The notes: generated from the letters alone by a model not told the origin. Shown: positions 1 to 11,779, counted from the stretch's first letter. The stretch: 64,000 nt of DNA from Riptortus pedestris (GCA_019009955.1 CM032232.1:141820501-141884500), one strand, 5' to 3'. Program-made: numbers and translations.

Positions 1-704
1 TAAATTTTGGTCTTTTGCCAACACCTGTTAGAATCCTCTCATGTTATACAGATTCTGCTAAATGTTAGTTTTATTTTTTATTTTTTCAATTTAAAAAAAA
101 AAAATCGTTATCTATATATAAACATATACACACACATGTCTGATTTTTAGTTTTGACTAATGTCTGACATGTATGCCGGTAGGAACCGGGTTCCATTGAT
201 TATATCTGAGAGTAATCGTGTGTGGCCAGTTGAAGCTTGTCACTAATCCAGCAGAAGCCATTAATCAAATACTGCAGGGGTCAACGATATCTGCCTTCAT
301 TAATGACTCGGCCTAGCTGTGACACTAGTTAATCGATCGCTTGGAATCGTCCGAGGGGAGAGGACGGTTAGAGTGCGACTGAAGTTGAATAAGACATGAA
401 TCTTGAAGCACTTAAGGGATCAGCTGTAGTACTTTCATTGCACGAAGTAAAGGAAGTCATCGATATAAATTCCGGTTCGATTTTTTTCTGAACTTGAAGT
501 ATGGTGTGGTCTAAGTTCGTTGACGGCAGAAATCGGACTGAGGGGGTTGAGCAAATATATCTGAATATAACGAATTGATTGTTTAGAAAAATATTTACTA
601 TAGCTAGCGCTGTAATTTATAATGAATCCGAATAATGTTTATCTCAATTACTCAAATTTTAGTAATCTTAGAACCGAAGAAGAGGGGGGGGGGCAACAGA
701 AAGT
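1..704. other. Unassigned AT-rich DNA
   Basis: No gene or complete repeat is recognised. A short stretch near 505-560 (taagttcgttgacggcag, then aaatcggac) matches the minus-strand interior of the H-family, so part of this region is probably decayed H-element sequence. Confidence 0.5.
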
Positions 705-1230
705 ATTTGCATATATCTCACGAAGTAAAAGTTCAATGAAAACTTTATTAAGAAGAGGTTCAAGATATAACAGCTTATTATTAATATGCCACGAGTAGGA
801 GAGGGGGGTTCACAGAAAGCCAAAAAGTATAAATCCATATATCTCGTTTAATATTCATGATACAGAAAATATGTATGGAACAGCATTTGTAAATCATTCA
901 TTTAGCAATAATATTGGTTTTTGTTTCTCTTCGACGTACAGTACGGAGATATTTCAAAATGCCCACCTTTAAACCAACCCCCTCCCATCCCACTTGTCCG
1001 ATTTCAGCCATTAACTAACTAGATCTTTATTATTGCATGAAACACTTATATATCGAGTTTGGTAACGATCAAACAAAAATTGCAACCACAAGAGCTGTGA
1101 ATGACTAGTATATATAACTTTGAAGGGACCTCATTTTTACTAACTACTACGTAGGATCCATAGATAGTTGAAGGGTTTTTTCAAAAATCGCGTAAAGAGT
1201 ACGACCTCAATAGCAGATTTCCTTTAAGGA
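705..1230 (+). repeat. H-family element, 3' part with P-end
   Basis: An H-family copy, G-end missing. The order of shared blocks matches other copies: the 'cggttaatattcaagatac' zone, the tcggac/cattaac zone, a short TATATA core, a variant of gacctcattttcgtcatc, and a decayed P-end (agatttcctttaagga). Divergence is substantial, so this is an old copy. Confidence 0.75.
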
Positions 1231-1577
1231 CAACCTTGCGATTAACTTGTGTTGTTCAGCTGAGAAGTTGCTTGCTGCTCTGAGGATGGTGACGTTTAGT
1301 CGTTTGAAGTGATAAATAAACTCGGCCATTATATAAGATGTATGGAGTTGGTGTAGCCCCTTCGCAATGGCATTGATTTCGTCAGTTGTAATATCTTTTG
1401 ATGGCCATACCTTGGCAGTAGCTAGACAGAACAGCTGACTTTGAAGGGATGCAGCCCAGCCGGGGTTGTACTCCTACAGAGGGCGTTGCTATGCCAACCC
1501 CCGCCTCCTCTCTCACCTGTGTCTTACAGCTCACTGCCTTTTTACTCTCTCTGTAACAGCTCTGTGAAAGAATAATT
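1231..1577. other. Unassigned DNA
   Basis: Somewhat GC-richer unique-looking sequence with no recognisable coding motif, RNA gene or repeat signature. It lies between two H-family copies. Confidence 0.4.
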
Positions 1578-1945
1578 GGCCGTCACGCAGGGGCTGCGTA
1601 AATTGAACAGATTTCCCACGTCGTGGTATGACACGCTATTGATTGCTTATCATCATATATATTCTCTATTTCTAAGTAAAAATTTGCTGAATAGAAGTGA
1701 GGGGTGGACCAATTCTGAAAATAGAAAGTACGAATAATCCGCTTAATATTTAAACTACCAACAAATATATGGAACGACAATTGCAGAACATCAGCAACTT
1801 AATAAGATTGGTTCTATAACATTTTTCCATACAACTCATAATTACCAAGATATTTTGAATTTTCGAGTTCCCAATTATTATCCTCTAAACCTTTCCTGTT
1901 CCTTGTCAGAATTCAGCCATGAACTTGTTGAATTAAACAGATACA
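1578..1945 (+). repeat. H-family element, G-end half (type II)
   Basis: Begins with the G-end (cgtcacgcaggggctgcgta) followed by a diverged AGCAGATTTCCC. The sequence after it (tggtatgacacgctattgat) is a second kind of G-end interior, shared with the copies at 20420, 22376 and 26207, so the family has at least two 5' subtypes. The 3' half is absent. Confidence 0.75.
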
Positions 1946-1998
1946 TATCATTTATGATATTTATAATGTTTCGACAAGTACTAAGATAAAGTAAAAAA

Positions 1999-2456
1999 GT
2001 CCTTCACGCAGGGGCTGCGTAAACTAAGCAGATTTTTCACTTGCGTCACCTCTAATTTTCATCTATCTCAAAACGTAAAATTTGAATGAGAACAATATTT
2101 GGTATTTAAGTTTCAAATAAAGTGCTTCATTATATTTCAGAGTATTGTTAACGTGACATGAGTAGGGGTGGGAGTTTACAGAAAGCCGAAAACTAAAAAA
2201 ATGTAAATATCTCGGTTAATAATCAAGATAGTGATAAAATGTACGTAACATCATTTATAGAACATTACGTTTCCAATAAGATTGGTCCTATACAATTTTC
2301 GAAAATCCTCCCCTCTAACTTGATCTTTATTTTTACATAAAACATTTTGAAGCAAAAATTGGGACCGCTAGAGCGTTAATAGACAACTATATATCGAGTT
2401 TCGTAACGATGAACCAAAAATAGCAACCACTAGAGCTGTAATTGACTAGTGTGTAT

Positions 2457-2506
<50 letters not shown>

Positions 2507-2602
2507 TTCAACAGACCTCATTTTCGTCATCTTCTGGGTAGGATCGATGGACAATTGAAGAAAAGTTTTGAAAACCGCGTCATGAGTACGAAATCTGCTA
2601 AA
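1999..2602 (+). repeat. H-family element, nearly full length, hairpin deleted
   Basis: G-end at 1999 (gtccttcacgcaggggctgc), a 3' half with a (TA)n core at about 2465-2502, and the end AAATCTGCTAAA. The deletion removed precisely the 3' palindrome between gagtacga and aaatctgct. A perfect inverted repeat is a likely place for a replication-slippage deletion. Confidence 0.85.
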
Positions 2603-2654
2603 ACGTACGCAGTTCCTTTCAGAAAAGTCAGTCATGCCGCTTTTCCCCTCTTTT

Positions 2655-2780
2655 ATCCCCCTACCCCCACTCTGTCCGACTTCAGCTATTAACGATCCTC
2701 AACTTTAATTTTACTTGATACCCTATAATGTCGAATTTGGCGACAATTCAACATCGGTTGCGATCACTAGAGCATTAACA

Positions 2781-2838
<58 letters not shown>

Positions 2839-2932
2839 TATATTGTCCTATTGACATTTGGCGGCATTTTCTCGAAAATAAACTTATAATTATAACCTGA
2901 ATAGCTGCTTTCCCTAATCGGAAATCTGATAA
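2655..2932 (+). repeat. H-family element, 3' half
   Basis: Contains the tccgacttcagc zone, a (TA)n core at about 2783-2834, and a decayed P-end (gctttccctaatcggaaatc). Open frames here are YIYIYI translations of the microsatellite and are not coding. Confidence 0.75.
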
Positions 2933-3553
2933 ATCCCTCATAAATCGGTTTTCTGACAATAAATACAACGTTTAATTTCACAATCAAAGTGTAATTGCTT
3001 ATTGGAGTACTTTAAAAAAAAAATAAATGAACCACTTGTATCGCAAAATATCTAAAGTATTTGTTTAGTTTATGTGTCACTAGTCGTCATCACATGTTCT
3101 ATAAGCACTACTTAGGTCAAATGACGTTGCTTGCTTGCATTATGCAATATACGCACGACCCAGTTCAATAGATTTTGCTTCAATGTTAAAACCCAATAAT
3201 TAAATGCTGTATGATTCAATAAAAGTACATTAATTTCTAATGATTATTACGATTATTTGCAAGTTATTTTTATTTTAATGCTTATTATTTTGTTTCAGGT
3301 AATGGATTAAAATTGGCCTTCTCATTTTGAGATCCGTTGAAGAAATGTGTGAGTAATAGAGAAATTGTTGCACTTCCAAGTAAATTAGTATACATTTGAA
3401 ATTATCTGACTTCCCTTAATTATAGTTGGAGAGAATAGTGAACCCTTTAAAATCTACATTTCCCTCATTCATTTGAATAATTTACTTTCCATTTGAATAT
3501 TTATTATGTTATAAATACAAAAATAATATTTAATTTGAATTCTACGAAATTCA
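2933..3553. other. Unassigned AT-rich DNA before the satellite
   Basis: No gene, RNA or repeat family recognised. It leads into the tandem array. Confidence 0.4.
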
Positions 3554-6540
3554 TACTTCGTTATAAACCTCTTGCGAACTCTTACAGAACTCCAGTAGAT
3601 ACAGCGATATTCCTGCTTTGGTGTACATCATACGCTGCTCTTACGACCAAAGCATTCTGCAAGTGCAGCAATATTCCTGCTTTGGTGTACATCATACGCT
3701 GCTCTTAAGACCAAAGCATTCTGCAAGTGCAGCAACGTTCCTGCTTTGGTGTACATCATACGCTGCTCTTAAGACCAAAGCATTCTGCATGTGCAGCAAT
3801 ATTCCTGCTTCAGTATAAACCTTACGCTGCTCTTGCGAACTCTTACAGAACTCCAGTAGATACAGCGATATTCCTGCTTTGGTGTACATCATACGCTGCT
3901 CTTACGACCAAAGCATTCTGCAAGTGCAGCAATATTCCTGCTTCAGTATAAACCTTACGCTGCTCTTGCGAACTCTTACAGAACTCCAGTAGATACAGCG
4001 ATATTCCTGCTTTGGTGTACATCATACGCTGCTCTTAAGACCAAAGCATTCTGCAAGTGCAGCAATATTCCTGCTTTGGTGTACATCATACGCTGCTCTT
4101 AAGACCAAAGCATTCTGCAATAGCAACAAAATACCTGCTTTGGAGAAAAACATACGATGCTCTTAAGACCAAAGCATTCTGCAAGTGCAGCAATATTCCT
4201 GCTTCAGTATAAACCTTACGCTGCTCTTGCGAACTCTTACAGAACTCCAGTAGATACAGCGATATTCCTGCTTTGGTGTACATCATACGCTGCTCTTAAG
4301 ACCAAAGCATTCTGCAAGTGCAGCAATATTCCTGCTTTGGTGTACATCATACGCTGCTCTTAAGACCAAAGCATTCTGCAAGTGCAGCAATATTCCTGCT
4401 TTGGTGTACATCATACGCTGCTCTTAAGACCAAAGCATTCTGCAAGTGCAGCAATATTCCTGCTTCAGTATAAACCTTACGCTGCTCTTGCGAACTCTTA
4501 CAGAACTCCAGTAGATACAGCGAGATACCTGCTTTGGTGTGCTTCATACGCTCCTCTTAACACCAAAGCAACCTGCAAGTGCAGCAATATTCCTGCTTCA
4601 GTATAAACCTTACGCTGCTCTTGCGAACTCTTACAGAACTCCAGTAGATACAGCGATATTCCTGCTTTGGTGTACATCATACGCTGCTCTTAACACCAAA
4701 GCAACCTGCAAGTGCAGCAATATTCCTGCTTCAGTATAAACCTTACGCTGCTCTTGCGAACTCTTACAGAACTCCAGTAGATACAGCGATATTCCTGCTT
4801 TGGTGTACATCATACGCTGCTCTTACGACCAAAGCATTCTGCAAGTGCAGCAATATTCCTGCTTCAGTATAAACCTTACGCTGCTCTTGCGAACTCTTAC
4901 AGAACTCCAGTAGATACAGCGATATTCCTGCTTTGGTGTACATCATACGCTGCTCTTAAGACCAAAGCATTCTGCAAGTGCAGCAATATTCCTGCTTTGG
5001 TGTACATCATACGCTGCTCTTAAGACCAAAGCATTCTGCAAGTGCAGCAATATTCCTGCTTCAGTATAAACCTTACGCTGCTCTTGCGAACTCTTACAGA
5101 ACTCCAGTAGATACAGCGATATTCCTGCTTTGGTGTACATCATACGCTGCTCTTAAGACCAAAGCATTCTGCAAGTGCAGCAATATTCCTGCTTTGGTGT
5201 ACATCATACGCTGCTCTTAAGACCAAAGCATTCTGCAAGTGCAGCAATATTCCTGCTTTGGTGTACATCATACGCTGCTCTTAAGACCAAAGCATTCTGC
5301 AAGTGCAGCAATATTCCTGCTTCAGTATAAACCTTACGCTGCTCTTGCGAACTCTTACAGAACTCCAGTAGATACAGCGATATTCCTGCTTTGGTGTACA
5401 TCATACGCTGCTCTTAAGACCAAAGCATGCTTCGAGAGCAGCGATATTCCTGCTTTGCTGTACATCATACGCTGCTCTTGCGAACTCTTACAGAACTCCA
5501 GTAGATACAGCGATATTCCTGCTTTGGTGTACATCATACGCTGCTCTTAACACCAAAGCAACCTGCAAGTGCAGCAATATTCCTGCTTCAGTATAAACCT
5601 TACGCTGCTCTTGCGAACTCTTACAGAACTCCAGTAGATACAGCGATATTCCTGCTTTGGTGTACATCATACGCTGCTCTTAAGACCAAAGCATTCTGCA
5701 AGTGCAGCAATATTCCTGCTTTGGTGTACATCATACGCTGCTCTTAAGACCAAAGCATTCTGCAAGTGCAGCAATATTCCTGCTTTGGTGTACATCATAC
5801 GCTGCTCTTAAGACCAAAGCATTCTGCAAGTGCAGCAATATTCCTGCTTCAGTATAAACCTTACGCTGCTCTTGCGAACTCTTACAGAACTCCAGTAGAT
5901 ACAGCGATATTCCTGCTTTGGTGTACATCATACGCTGCTCTTAAGACCAAAGCATTCTGCAAGTGCAGCCATATTCCTGCTTTGGTGTACATCATACGCT
6001 GCTCTTGCGAACTCTTACAGAACTCCAGTAGATACAGCGATATTCCTGCTTTGGTGTACATCATAAGCTGCTCTTAAGACCAAAGCATTCTGCAAGTGCA
6101 GCAATATTCCTGCTTCAGTATAAACCTTACTCTGCTCTTGCGAACTCTTACAGAACTCCAGTAGATACAGCGATATTCCTGCTTTGGTGTACATCATAAG
6201 CTGCTCTTAAGACCAAAGCATTCTGCATGTGCAGCAATATTCCTGCTTCAGTATAAACCTTACGCTGCTCTTGCGAACTCTTACAGAACTCCAGTAGATA
6301 CAGCGATATTCCTGCTTTGGTGTACATCATACGCTGCTCTTACAAACAAAGCATTCTGCAAGTGCAGCAATATTCCTGCTTCAGTATAAACCTTACGCTG
6401 CTCTTGCGAACTCTTACAGAACTCCAGTAGATACAGCGATATTCCTGCTTTGGTGTACATCATACGCTGCTCTTACGAACAAAGCATTCTGCAAGTGCAG
6501 CAATATTCCTGCTTCAGTATAAACCTTACGCTGCACTTTA
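3554..6540. repeat. Tandem satellite, 45 units, higher-order 64/69-bp pattern
   Basis: Forty-five heads of the type atattcctgct can be counted from 3609 to 6503. Two unit types alternate irregularly. Type T (64 bp) carries tttggtgtacatcatacgct and the tail ccaaagcattctgcaagtgc. Type C (69 bp) carries tcagtataaaccttacgct and the tail gcgaactcttacagaactcc. The order is runs of TTTC, TTC and TC. The commonest compound period is 133 bp (64+69), with 197 and 261 bp where extra T units occur. Two recombinant units near 5444 and 5971 carry a T head on a C tail. Neither 64 nor 133 is divisible by 3, so the many 60-103 codon open frames are not a conserved protein. Confidence 0.95.
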
Positions 6541-6960
6541 CAGAACTCCAATGCTGCGGCATTGCTACTTAGATATATACCTCATGCACTACTAAGCCTA
6601 AAGAAACTCCTATAAATACTACGATATTCCTGCTTGGGTATACATCATACGCTGCTGTTGCAAAACTCTTAAACATCTCCATCCAATATGATAATATTCC
6701 TACATGTATATGCACATTACTCTGCTCCTGCGAATTCTTACAGAGGTCAAGTAGTTACTTGGATATTCCTACTTCGCTATAAATAGCGCAGTGCTTCGCT
6801 GCAAATTCTTCCAAAGCTAACACTGTGAGGGTCCTGCGCCATTATCCATACTTTCGTGTTAACTCTGTTCTAGCGAAGGATGCGATATTCCTTCATCAAT
6901 AATAATCTCGCGCTGATTTTGTGATCCTCCCACGGCTCCAGCTAACACAGCGATGATTCT
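6541..6960. repeat. Decayed edge of the satellite
   Basis: Diverged, indel-rich remnants of the same unit (gatattcctgcttgggtata, tattcctacttcgctataaa) trail off to the right. Edge decay of this kind is typical of satellites homogenised by unequal exchange in the middle. Confidence 0.7.
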
Positions 6961-7216
6961 ATTTCACTTCTCTTCGTGGTCGAAAATGAACCAAATATAT
7001 TTGTAAAGTGATAGGATAAGGCCGGAGGAAGGGATGAGTAGAGCAGGTGAAAATGAGGAGTAGGGACGGCGGAAGACCCATTAATTCTGGTGACTGGAGA
7101 GTGTTCCTGGTGTTCCGAGCATCATAAAGGACACAGCCATTGTTACAACACACACAATTACTACTATCTAACTCCGCTATATACTTACCTCTGATATGAT
7201 AACAACTATCTCTTCT

Positions 7217-7270
<54 letters not shown>

Positions 7271-7617
7271 ATCGTATAATTTCTCTTCCTCCCTCCTTCT
7301 CTCTTGCTCTTTCACAATTGTTCTTCTCCATTACTCGCAATTGTTTACGGGAGATCCCATTTCTATTCCAATTAGCTCGGCTATTCAGAGCAGACCAACG
7401 TTTGGAGGTTAACATTATTGTGAGAAACGATTTTACAGTAGATTCCCGCGAGTGGGAAATTTGTTTATTTCCATGTCGATCTTTCTGTCGTTTCCTATTA
7501 AGAGATATGGACTGTTGGTCAAGCCTTCCGATTTATTATTAATTCGAAACCATCAATTCTACTTAAAGGAGAAACGCACCAGTTTTTTTGCCAACCTCAG
7601 AAGCATACGCTTTGGTA
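6961..7617. other. Unassigned DNA with (CT)n microsatellite
   Basis: A (CT)n tract lies at about 7209-7270. Minus-strand open frames here encode RERERE and follow from the microsatellite. No gene is recognised. Confidence 0.5.
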
Positions 7618-8190
7618 TCAGTAGATTCCCCTTTGAGGGAAATCAGCTATTGAGGTGTTTTTCATTACGCGATTTTGTAAACACTCCCTCAAGTGTCCAC
7701 CAATCCTAAACTCGATATATACACGTGCCATGCCAAACTAAACATCAAGTTCGTTAACGCCTAAAATCTGATTGGGGTTTGAAGAGGGTGAGAATTTCGA
7801 ATATTCGAAATTTCTCCGTTAGTATACGTCGGATCGAAAACTTGTATTGAACCAATATTATTGCAAACTGAATGTTCTTCTATCTATTTTGTCTGTATCA
7901 TGAATAAAAACCGAGATATTTGGACGTTTTCTTTTCGGCTGTCTTGAAACCCCAATCCTACTCATTTCATATTAACTATGTGATGTTATATCATTATTTC
8001 GTAACTCAAGTATTAAGCGAGTCATTCGTACATTCTGGTACTCTGCCTCCGGTACCACCGTGCCCCCCCCCCCATCTACTCATCGGTTATTTAGATATAA
8101 ATAGAGAATATGTTGTGAGTTGATATGACAAGCGTGTTATACCAGCAGATGGGAAATCTGTTTAGCTTACGCAGCCCCTGCGTGAAATAC
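7618..8190 (-). repeat. H-family element, diverged, core lost
   Basis: P-end at the left (gattcccctttgagggaaat), then the interior (tcgttaacgcctaaaatc, gtcggatcgaaaa), and a G-end at the right (gggaaatctgtttagcttac, gcagcccctgcgtga). The (TA)n core is reduced to about gatatatac. Confidence 0.8.
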
Positions 8191-8631
8191 TCTTCACACC
8201 TGAGATTTTCCTTCCGTTCCTGGACTACTAAAGCCGCCCGTCAAAGAAGGAGGCAGCTCTTAGTTTCAGGCTCCCGGATTAGGACGTAGCATTGTTAGTA
8301 GAGCTGGTTAGAACCGTGGCGGGGTCCGAGAGGAAAAAACTTATCACTCAGAAAGCAGGTCATCCCGTCTCTATTAGGCAGACACCCACACTCTCTCCGA
8401 TATCTCTATCCGTGGATGGTCTTCTCTGTCAAACCTCGATCACAGCTGATTAATGACGTCAGACCTAATGGAATACCGACGGACACGGAAATACTTCCCA
8501 CATTTTCCCCAGGGTGACAACCATATTTGGAATAAATGACACGTCTCTTATATCCAACTAAATTTTCTCTGGCTGGGTTATGGTGCCTAATGCCTTTAAT
8601 ACGGATACCTCTATTCTCCTTTTAGCAGATT
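8191..8631. other. Unassigned, GC-richer DNA
   Basis: No open frame of note and no recognised repeat. It is less AT-rich than its neighbours and might be unique genomic sequence. Confidence 0.35.
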
Positions 8632-8758
8632 TCCCTTAATGGAAATCAGCTATTGCTGTTGTACTAGTTACGCGATTTTCAAAACATTTCTTCAAATGTT
8701 CATGGAGCCTACCTGGTGGATGATGACAAGGAAGTCCGTTCAAAATTATATATATATT
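8632..8758 (-). repeat. H-family 3' end, cut at its (TA)n core
   Basis: TTAGCAGATTTCCC and the following 3'-end region are clear. The copy stops in tatatatatt where the ribozyme-like fragment begins, so the core was probably the insertion point. Confidence 0.85.
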
Positions 8759-9085
8759 AAATGGTGTTATTGTTGTTTGTTGAGATTTTGGTCATAGTTT
8801 ATGCCAATATATCGAGAACATGTATTTACTCTTCTTCAGGGCTGTAAAAATAGGTACTACTTTATATAAATTGCACATTGTTATTTAACTGCGGTGTAAC
8901 AGAGAGGTGTTTATGTAATTTGTACTTACCAATATTAGAATTACATAAAAACTACTGTACATTAGGTATTGCACTTATGGGTTAGGAACACTGATTGAAA
9001 CCTTCTTCGGTTTGTTTGCATTTAGCATGATCACAGCCTTATGTCTTTGAATATCAGTTAGGCATGTCTATGGTTTTGTTATCTT
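8759..9085 (-). mobile_element. Penelope/retrozyme-like fragment, copy 1
   Basis: Homologous over about 300 bp to 13528-13815 (shared: tttatgccnatat, actcttcttcagggctgtaa, ggtactactttata, gcacattgttatt). Read on the minus strand it carries a hammerhead-like string: CTGAAGA (8839-8833), an AGAG...CTC pairing, then GATA where GAAA is expected. Hammerhead motifs are known from the terminal repeats of Penelope-like elements and from retrozymes. Assignment to either is inferred from this motif; no coding part is present. The GATA change would be expected to impair the ribozyme. Confidence 0.45.
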
Positions 9086-9110
9086 TATATATATATATAT
9101 ATATATATAT

Positions 9111-9541
9111 ACTAGCGGACCCGGCAGACGTTGTCCTGCATGATATATCAAGCGATTAGGATATTAAATTTAATAATATTATGTTTAAAAAAAATCTTCT
9201 TTTAATAACGCAAAAAACAACATTTGTTATGTGCACGTTTGCCTAAAAACAAATAGTAAATAAAATATCGCCAAAAATTTGGCACGCAAAAAGATAAGGA
9301 AAAATGAGAGAAGGAAAAGAAGACGAGAAGGAAGAAGAAGAGTTCTATGATTATCTGGTAGAATGCGCACTACACGCCCTTAAATACAAACAGTTGTAGA
9401 ACAATAATTGAAATAAATCAAAACCCTCAACAATACTAATGCAAATACATAAATTAAATAAATAAAGGAAAATAATAGAAACATTCAAATCAAAGTAAAA
9501 TAAATTTGGAAAATAAATAACAATGTCTGAAAGTGAAAACC
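9111..9541 (+). mobile_element. Unclassified element flanked by (TA)n on both sides
   Basis: Sequence starts abruptly with actagcggacccggcagacg directly after a (TA)n run (about 9087-9110) and stops at gaaaac before another (TA)n run (9542 on). This suggests insertion into a TA microsatellite. An ACTAGC...CCCGGC...CGTTGTCCTGC-like start next to (TA)n looks familiar from arthropod genomes, but the family cannot be named here. A small frame at about 9304 has a charged start (EGKEDEKEEEEFYDYL) and a stop after 32 codons; it may be the tail of a lost ORF. Confidence 0.4.
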
Positions 9542-9600
9542 TATATATATATATATATAATATATATATATATATATACATATGTGTATGTGTTGTCTGT

Positions 9601-9650
<50 letters not shown>

Positions 9651-9660
9651 GAGTGTGTAT
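9542..9660. repeat. Compound (TA)n and (GT)n microsatellite
   Basis: TA repeats at about 9542-9580 are followed by GT/TGTG repeats at about 9590-9660. Frames through it encode YIYIYI and VCVCVC and are not genes. Confidence 0.95.
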
Positions 9661-10139
9661 GTGCTTCATTGTGGGAGGTTCGGCTATCTGCTCCAGCGGT
9701 TTGAATTTTTGTTGTTATGCAAATTTTCGATGGAAATGCGTCCATCTTCTAACTTGAATAGATACTTCATTCAATCATATGTTTTGGATTTTATTTTAAT
9801 ATGGCTTTCCACATTTCGGGGAATATGACACCGTCCACGGTGTTTATTGTAGTTGTTCTCTTGTTAATTTCATGAGCTTCTAGAATGAAAATCTAGAAAA
9901 TAAAATAGAAAAAAAAACCCTCTCACAATGAAAATACTTCCCAGCGATTCATCCTCAAAAATAGAATATATATGTGTGTGTGTGTGTGTGTTTATTCATA
10001 ATTCCATAGCTAGGGTCACTAATAAATAACCTTTTTTCCGCTCAAAATTGAATTCATACTGCCTTAAGGGCAACCTAAAGATCAAGTTCATTATTATCTG
10101 AAATCCCTCCCCCGGAGGGGGGAATTTAGGGAGGAGAAA
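9661..10139. other. Unassigned DNA
   Basis: No gene recognised. A short (GT)n tract lies near 9970-9992. From about 10070 short pieces in H-family minus orientation (aaagatcaagttcattatta) precede the plus-oriented copy, so the boundary is rearranged. Confidence 0.4.
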
Positions 10140-10204
10140 ACGACTAAATATCGAGTTTGGTAACGATTAAACAAAAATTTCGACCGCTAAGCGGTAACAG
10201 ACAA

Positions 10205-10270
<66 letters not shown>

Positions 10271-10394
10271 TGTTGAACGGATCTCATTTTCGTCATCTCG
10301 TAGGTAGTATCGATGAACATTTGAAGAAAAATTTCGAAAATTCAGTCATGAGTACAACCTCAATAGCTGCTTTCCCTTATGGGAAATCTGCTAA
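10140..10394 (+). repeat. H-family element, 3' half
   Basis: aaacgactaaatatcgagtt, a (TA)n core at about 10203-10266, the gacatctcattttcgtcatc-like block, and an intact P-end with one central mismatch (tttcccttatgggaaatctg) ending in CTAA at 10394. Confidence 0.9.
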
Positions 10395-10404
10395 CAAAGC
10401 CGAC

Positions 10405-10732
10405 ACAAATTTATTTTAACGCTATAGTCGCCGCACATGTTCATGTTTGAAACTTGTCAGTCTTAATATTTAAACTTTTCGTGTAAAATTAATGATGGAG
10501 CTTCTCATCGCCAAAATCGGATAGGATGCGGTGACATAAAGGGTTGAAATTAAAACTCCTTAAATCCTCTGTAGAAAATGCAATATTCTATACTTTTTTC
10601 TCTAAATTTAATGTTAAGTGAGTTATTTGTGTTTTTACGTTTTCGGTTTTCAGTAAATCTTTGTCAATGAGCTTAAAATTGTCAAGAGGGAAATCTGATT
10701 AATGTATGCAGCTCCCTCGCGGCAGACTTTTT
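10405..10732 (-). repeat. H-family element, highly diverged
   Basis: The right end (gggaaatctgattaatgtat, gcagctccctcgcggcagac) is a decayed G-end. The interior still shows aatatttaaacttttcgtgt and caaaatcggat. This copy adjoins the plus-strand copy on its left. Confidence 0.55.
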
Positions 10733-11079
10733 ATAGATTGCACACTAGTTCCATGCAATTATCAGAATTTTAATGGGGGGGGGGCTAGGAGAGGAATGAT
10801 TGGAAAACCTCCGAAATTCCTGATAATTAGGAACCCAAATAATCCCAGTTCGTTAATTGGGAAATAGATTGGTTCAGCTCAGCTTTATTTGCAGTTCTCA
10901 ATGGCTGTCCTCTCCAATGAAAATTGTTATTTATATTTAACGAGAATCCATTATTCATTTCCTGTTTTATTTATTAGTGTATTGAAAATTTATTATTCCG
11001 TTAGATTCATTATGGAGTTTGATTTTTAAGTCCCACAAAAATATCAGCTGTTTTTCTGAGGAAACTACAACTGAAAAAT
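10733..11079. other. Unassigned DNA
   Basis: AT-rich sequence with no recognised coding, RNA or repeat feature. Confidence 0.35.
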
Positions 11080-11746
11080 GTCCGTCTCGCAGGGGCTGCG
11101 TAAACTAAGCAGATTTCCCACGTGAAGTTTTACAATAGAGAAATCTGCCTAATAACAAATCTAGTAGTAAGAAACCTCTAAACCTGTTCACGAGGGACGA
11201 ATTGTGACGAAAACGGCTGCCAGAGCTCTTGGCGGAAAGTCCGAACATAACCGACTCCTGCCGACCACACGCAGAATAAAAATGCAAATATCTCGGTTAA
11301 TATTAAAGATACAGAATAAATGTATAGATTAATATTTATAGTAAATTTAATTTGCAATAAGATTGATTCAGTACAATATTTCGATCCGACGTATAGTAAC
11401 GGAGATATTTCGAATTTTCAAAAATCCTCCCCAATAAACTCCCCCTCCCACTTGTCCGATTTTAGCCGTTAACGAACTTGATCTTTCGTTTTACATAAAA
11501 CGACTAAATATCGAGTTTGGTAACGATCAAACAAAAATTGCGACCGCTAGAGCGGTAACAGACAAATATATAGATAGATAGATAGATGAAGATGAGATTG
11601 TTGTCGGGGCGATCAACTGCATGGTTATTACGCCCTATATTTATATACAGTTTTGAACGGACCTCATTTTCGTCATCTACTAGGTAGGATCGATGGACAT
11701 TTGAAGAAAAATGAGTAGCTGATTTCCCTTAAGGGAAATCTGCTAA
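11080..11746 (+). repeat. H-family element, full length, (GATA)n core
   Basis: G-end at 11080, AAGCAGATTTCCCACGTGAA, the interior, then a P-end with the perfect palindrome and CTAA at 11743-11746. The core differs from the usual (TA)n: (GATA)n at about 11571-11590 followed by an extra block containing ggttattacgccctatat. That block resembles part of an insertion present elsewhere in copies 22492, 29572 and 50303. Confidence 0.92.
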
Positions 11747-11779
11747 AATGGGATTCCACTTCATAACGAAAGTAGGTTC

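Noticed and set aside
3618..6463. Many open frames of 60-103 codons (MMYTKAGISLYLLEFCKSSQ type) in the satellite
   Set aside because: Unit lengths of 64 and 133 bp rotate the frame, frames exist on both strands, and they follow array structure rather than coding constraint.
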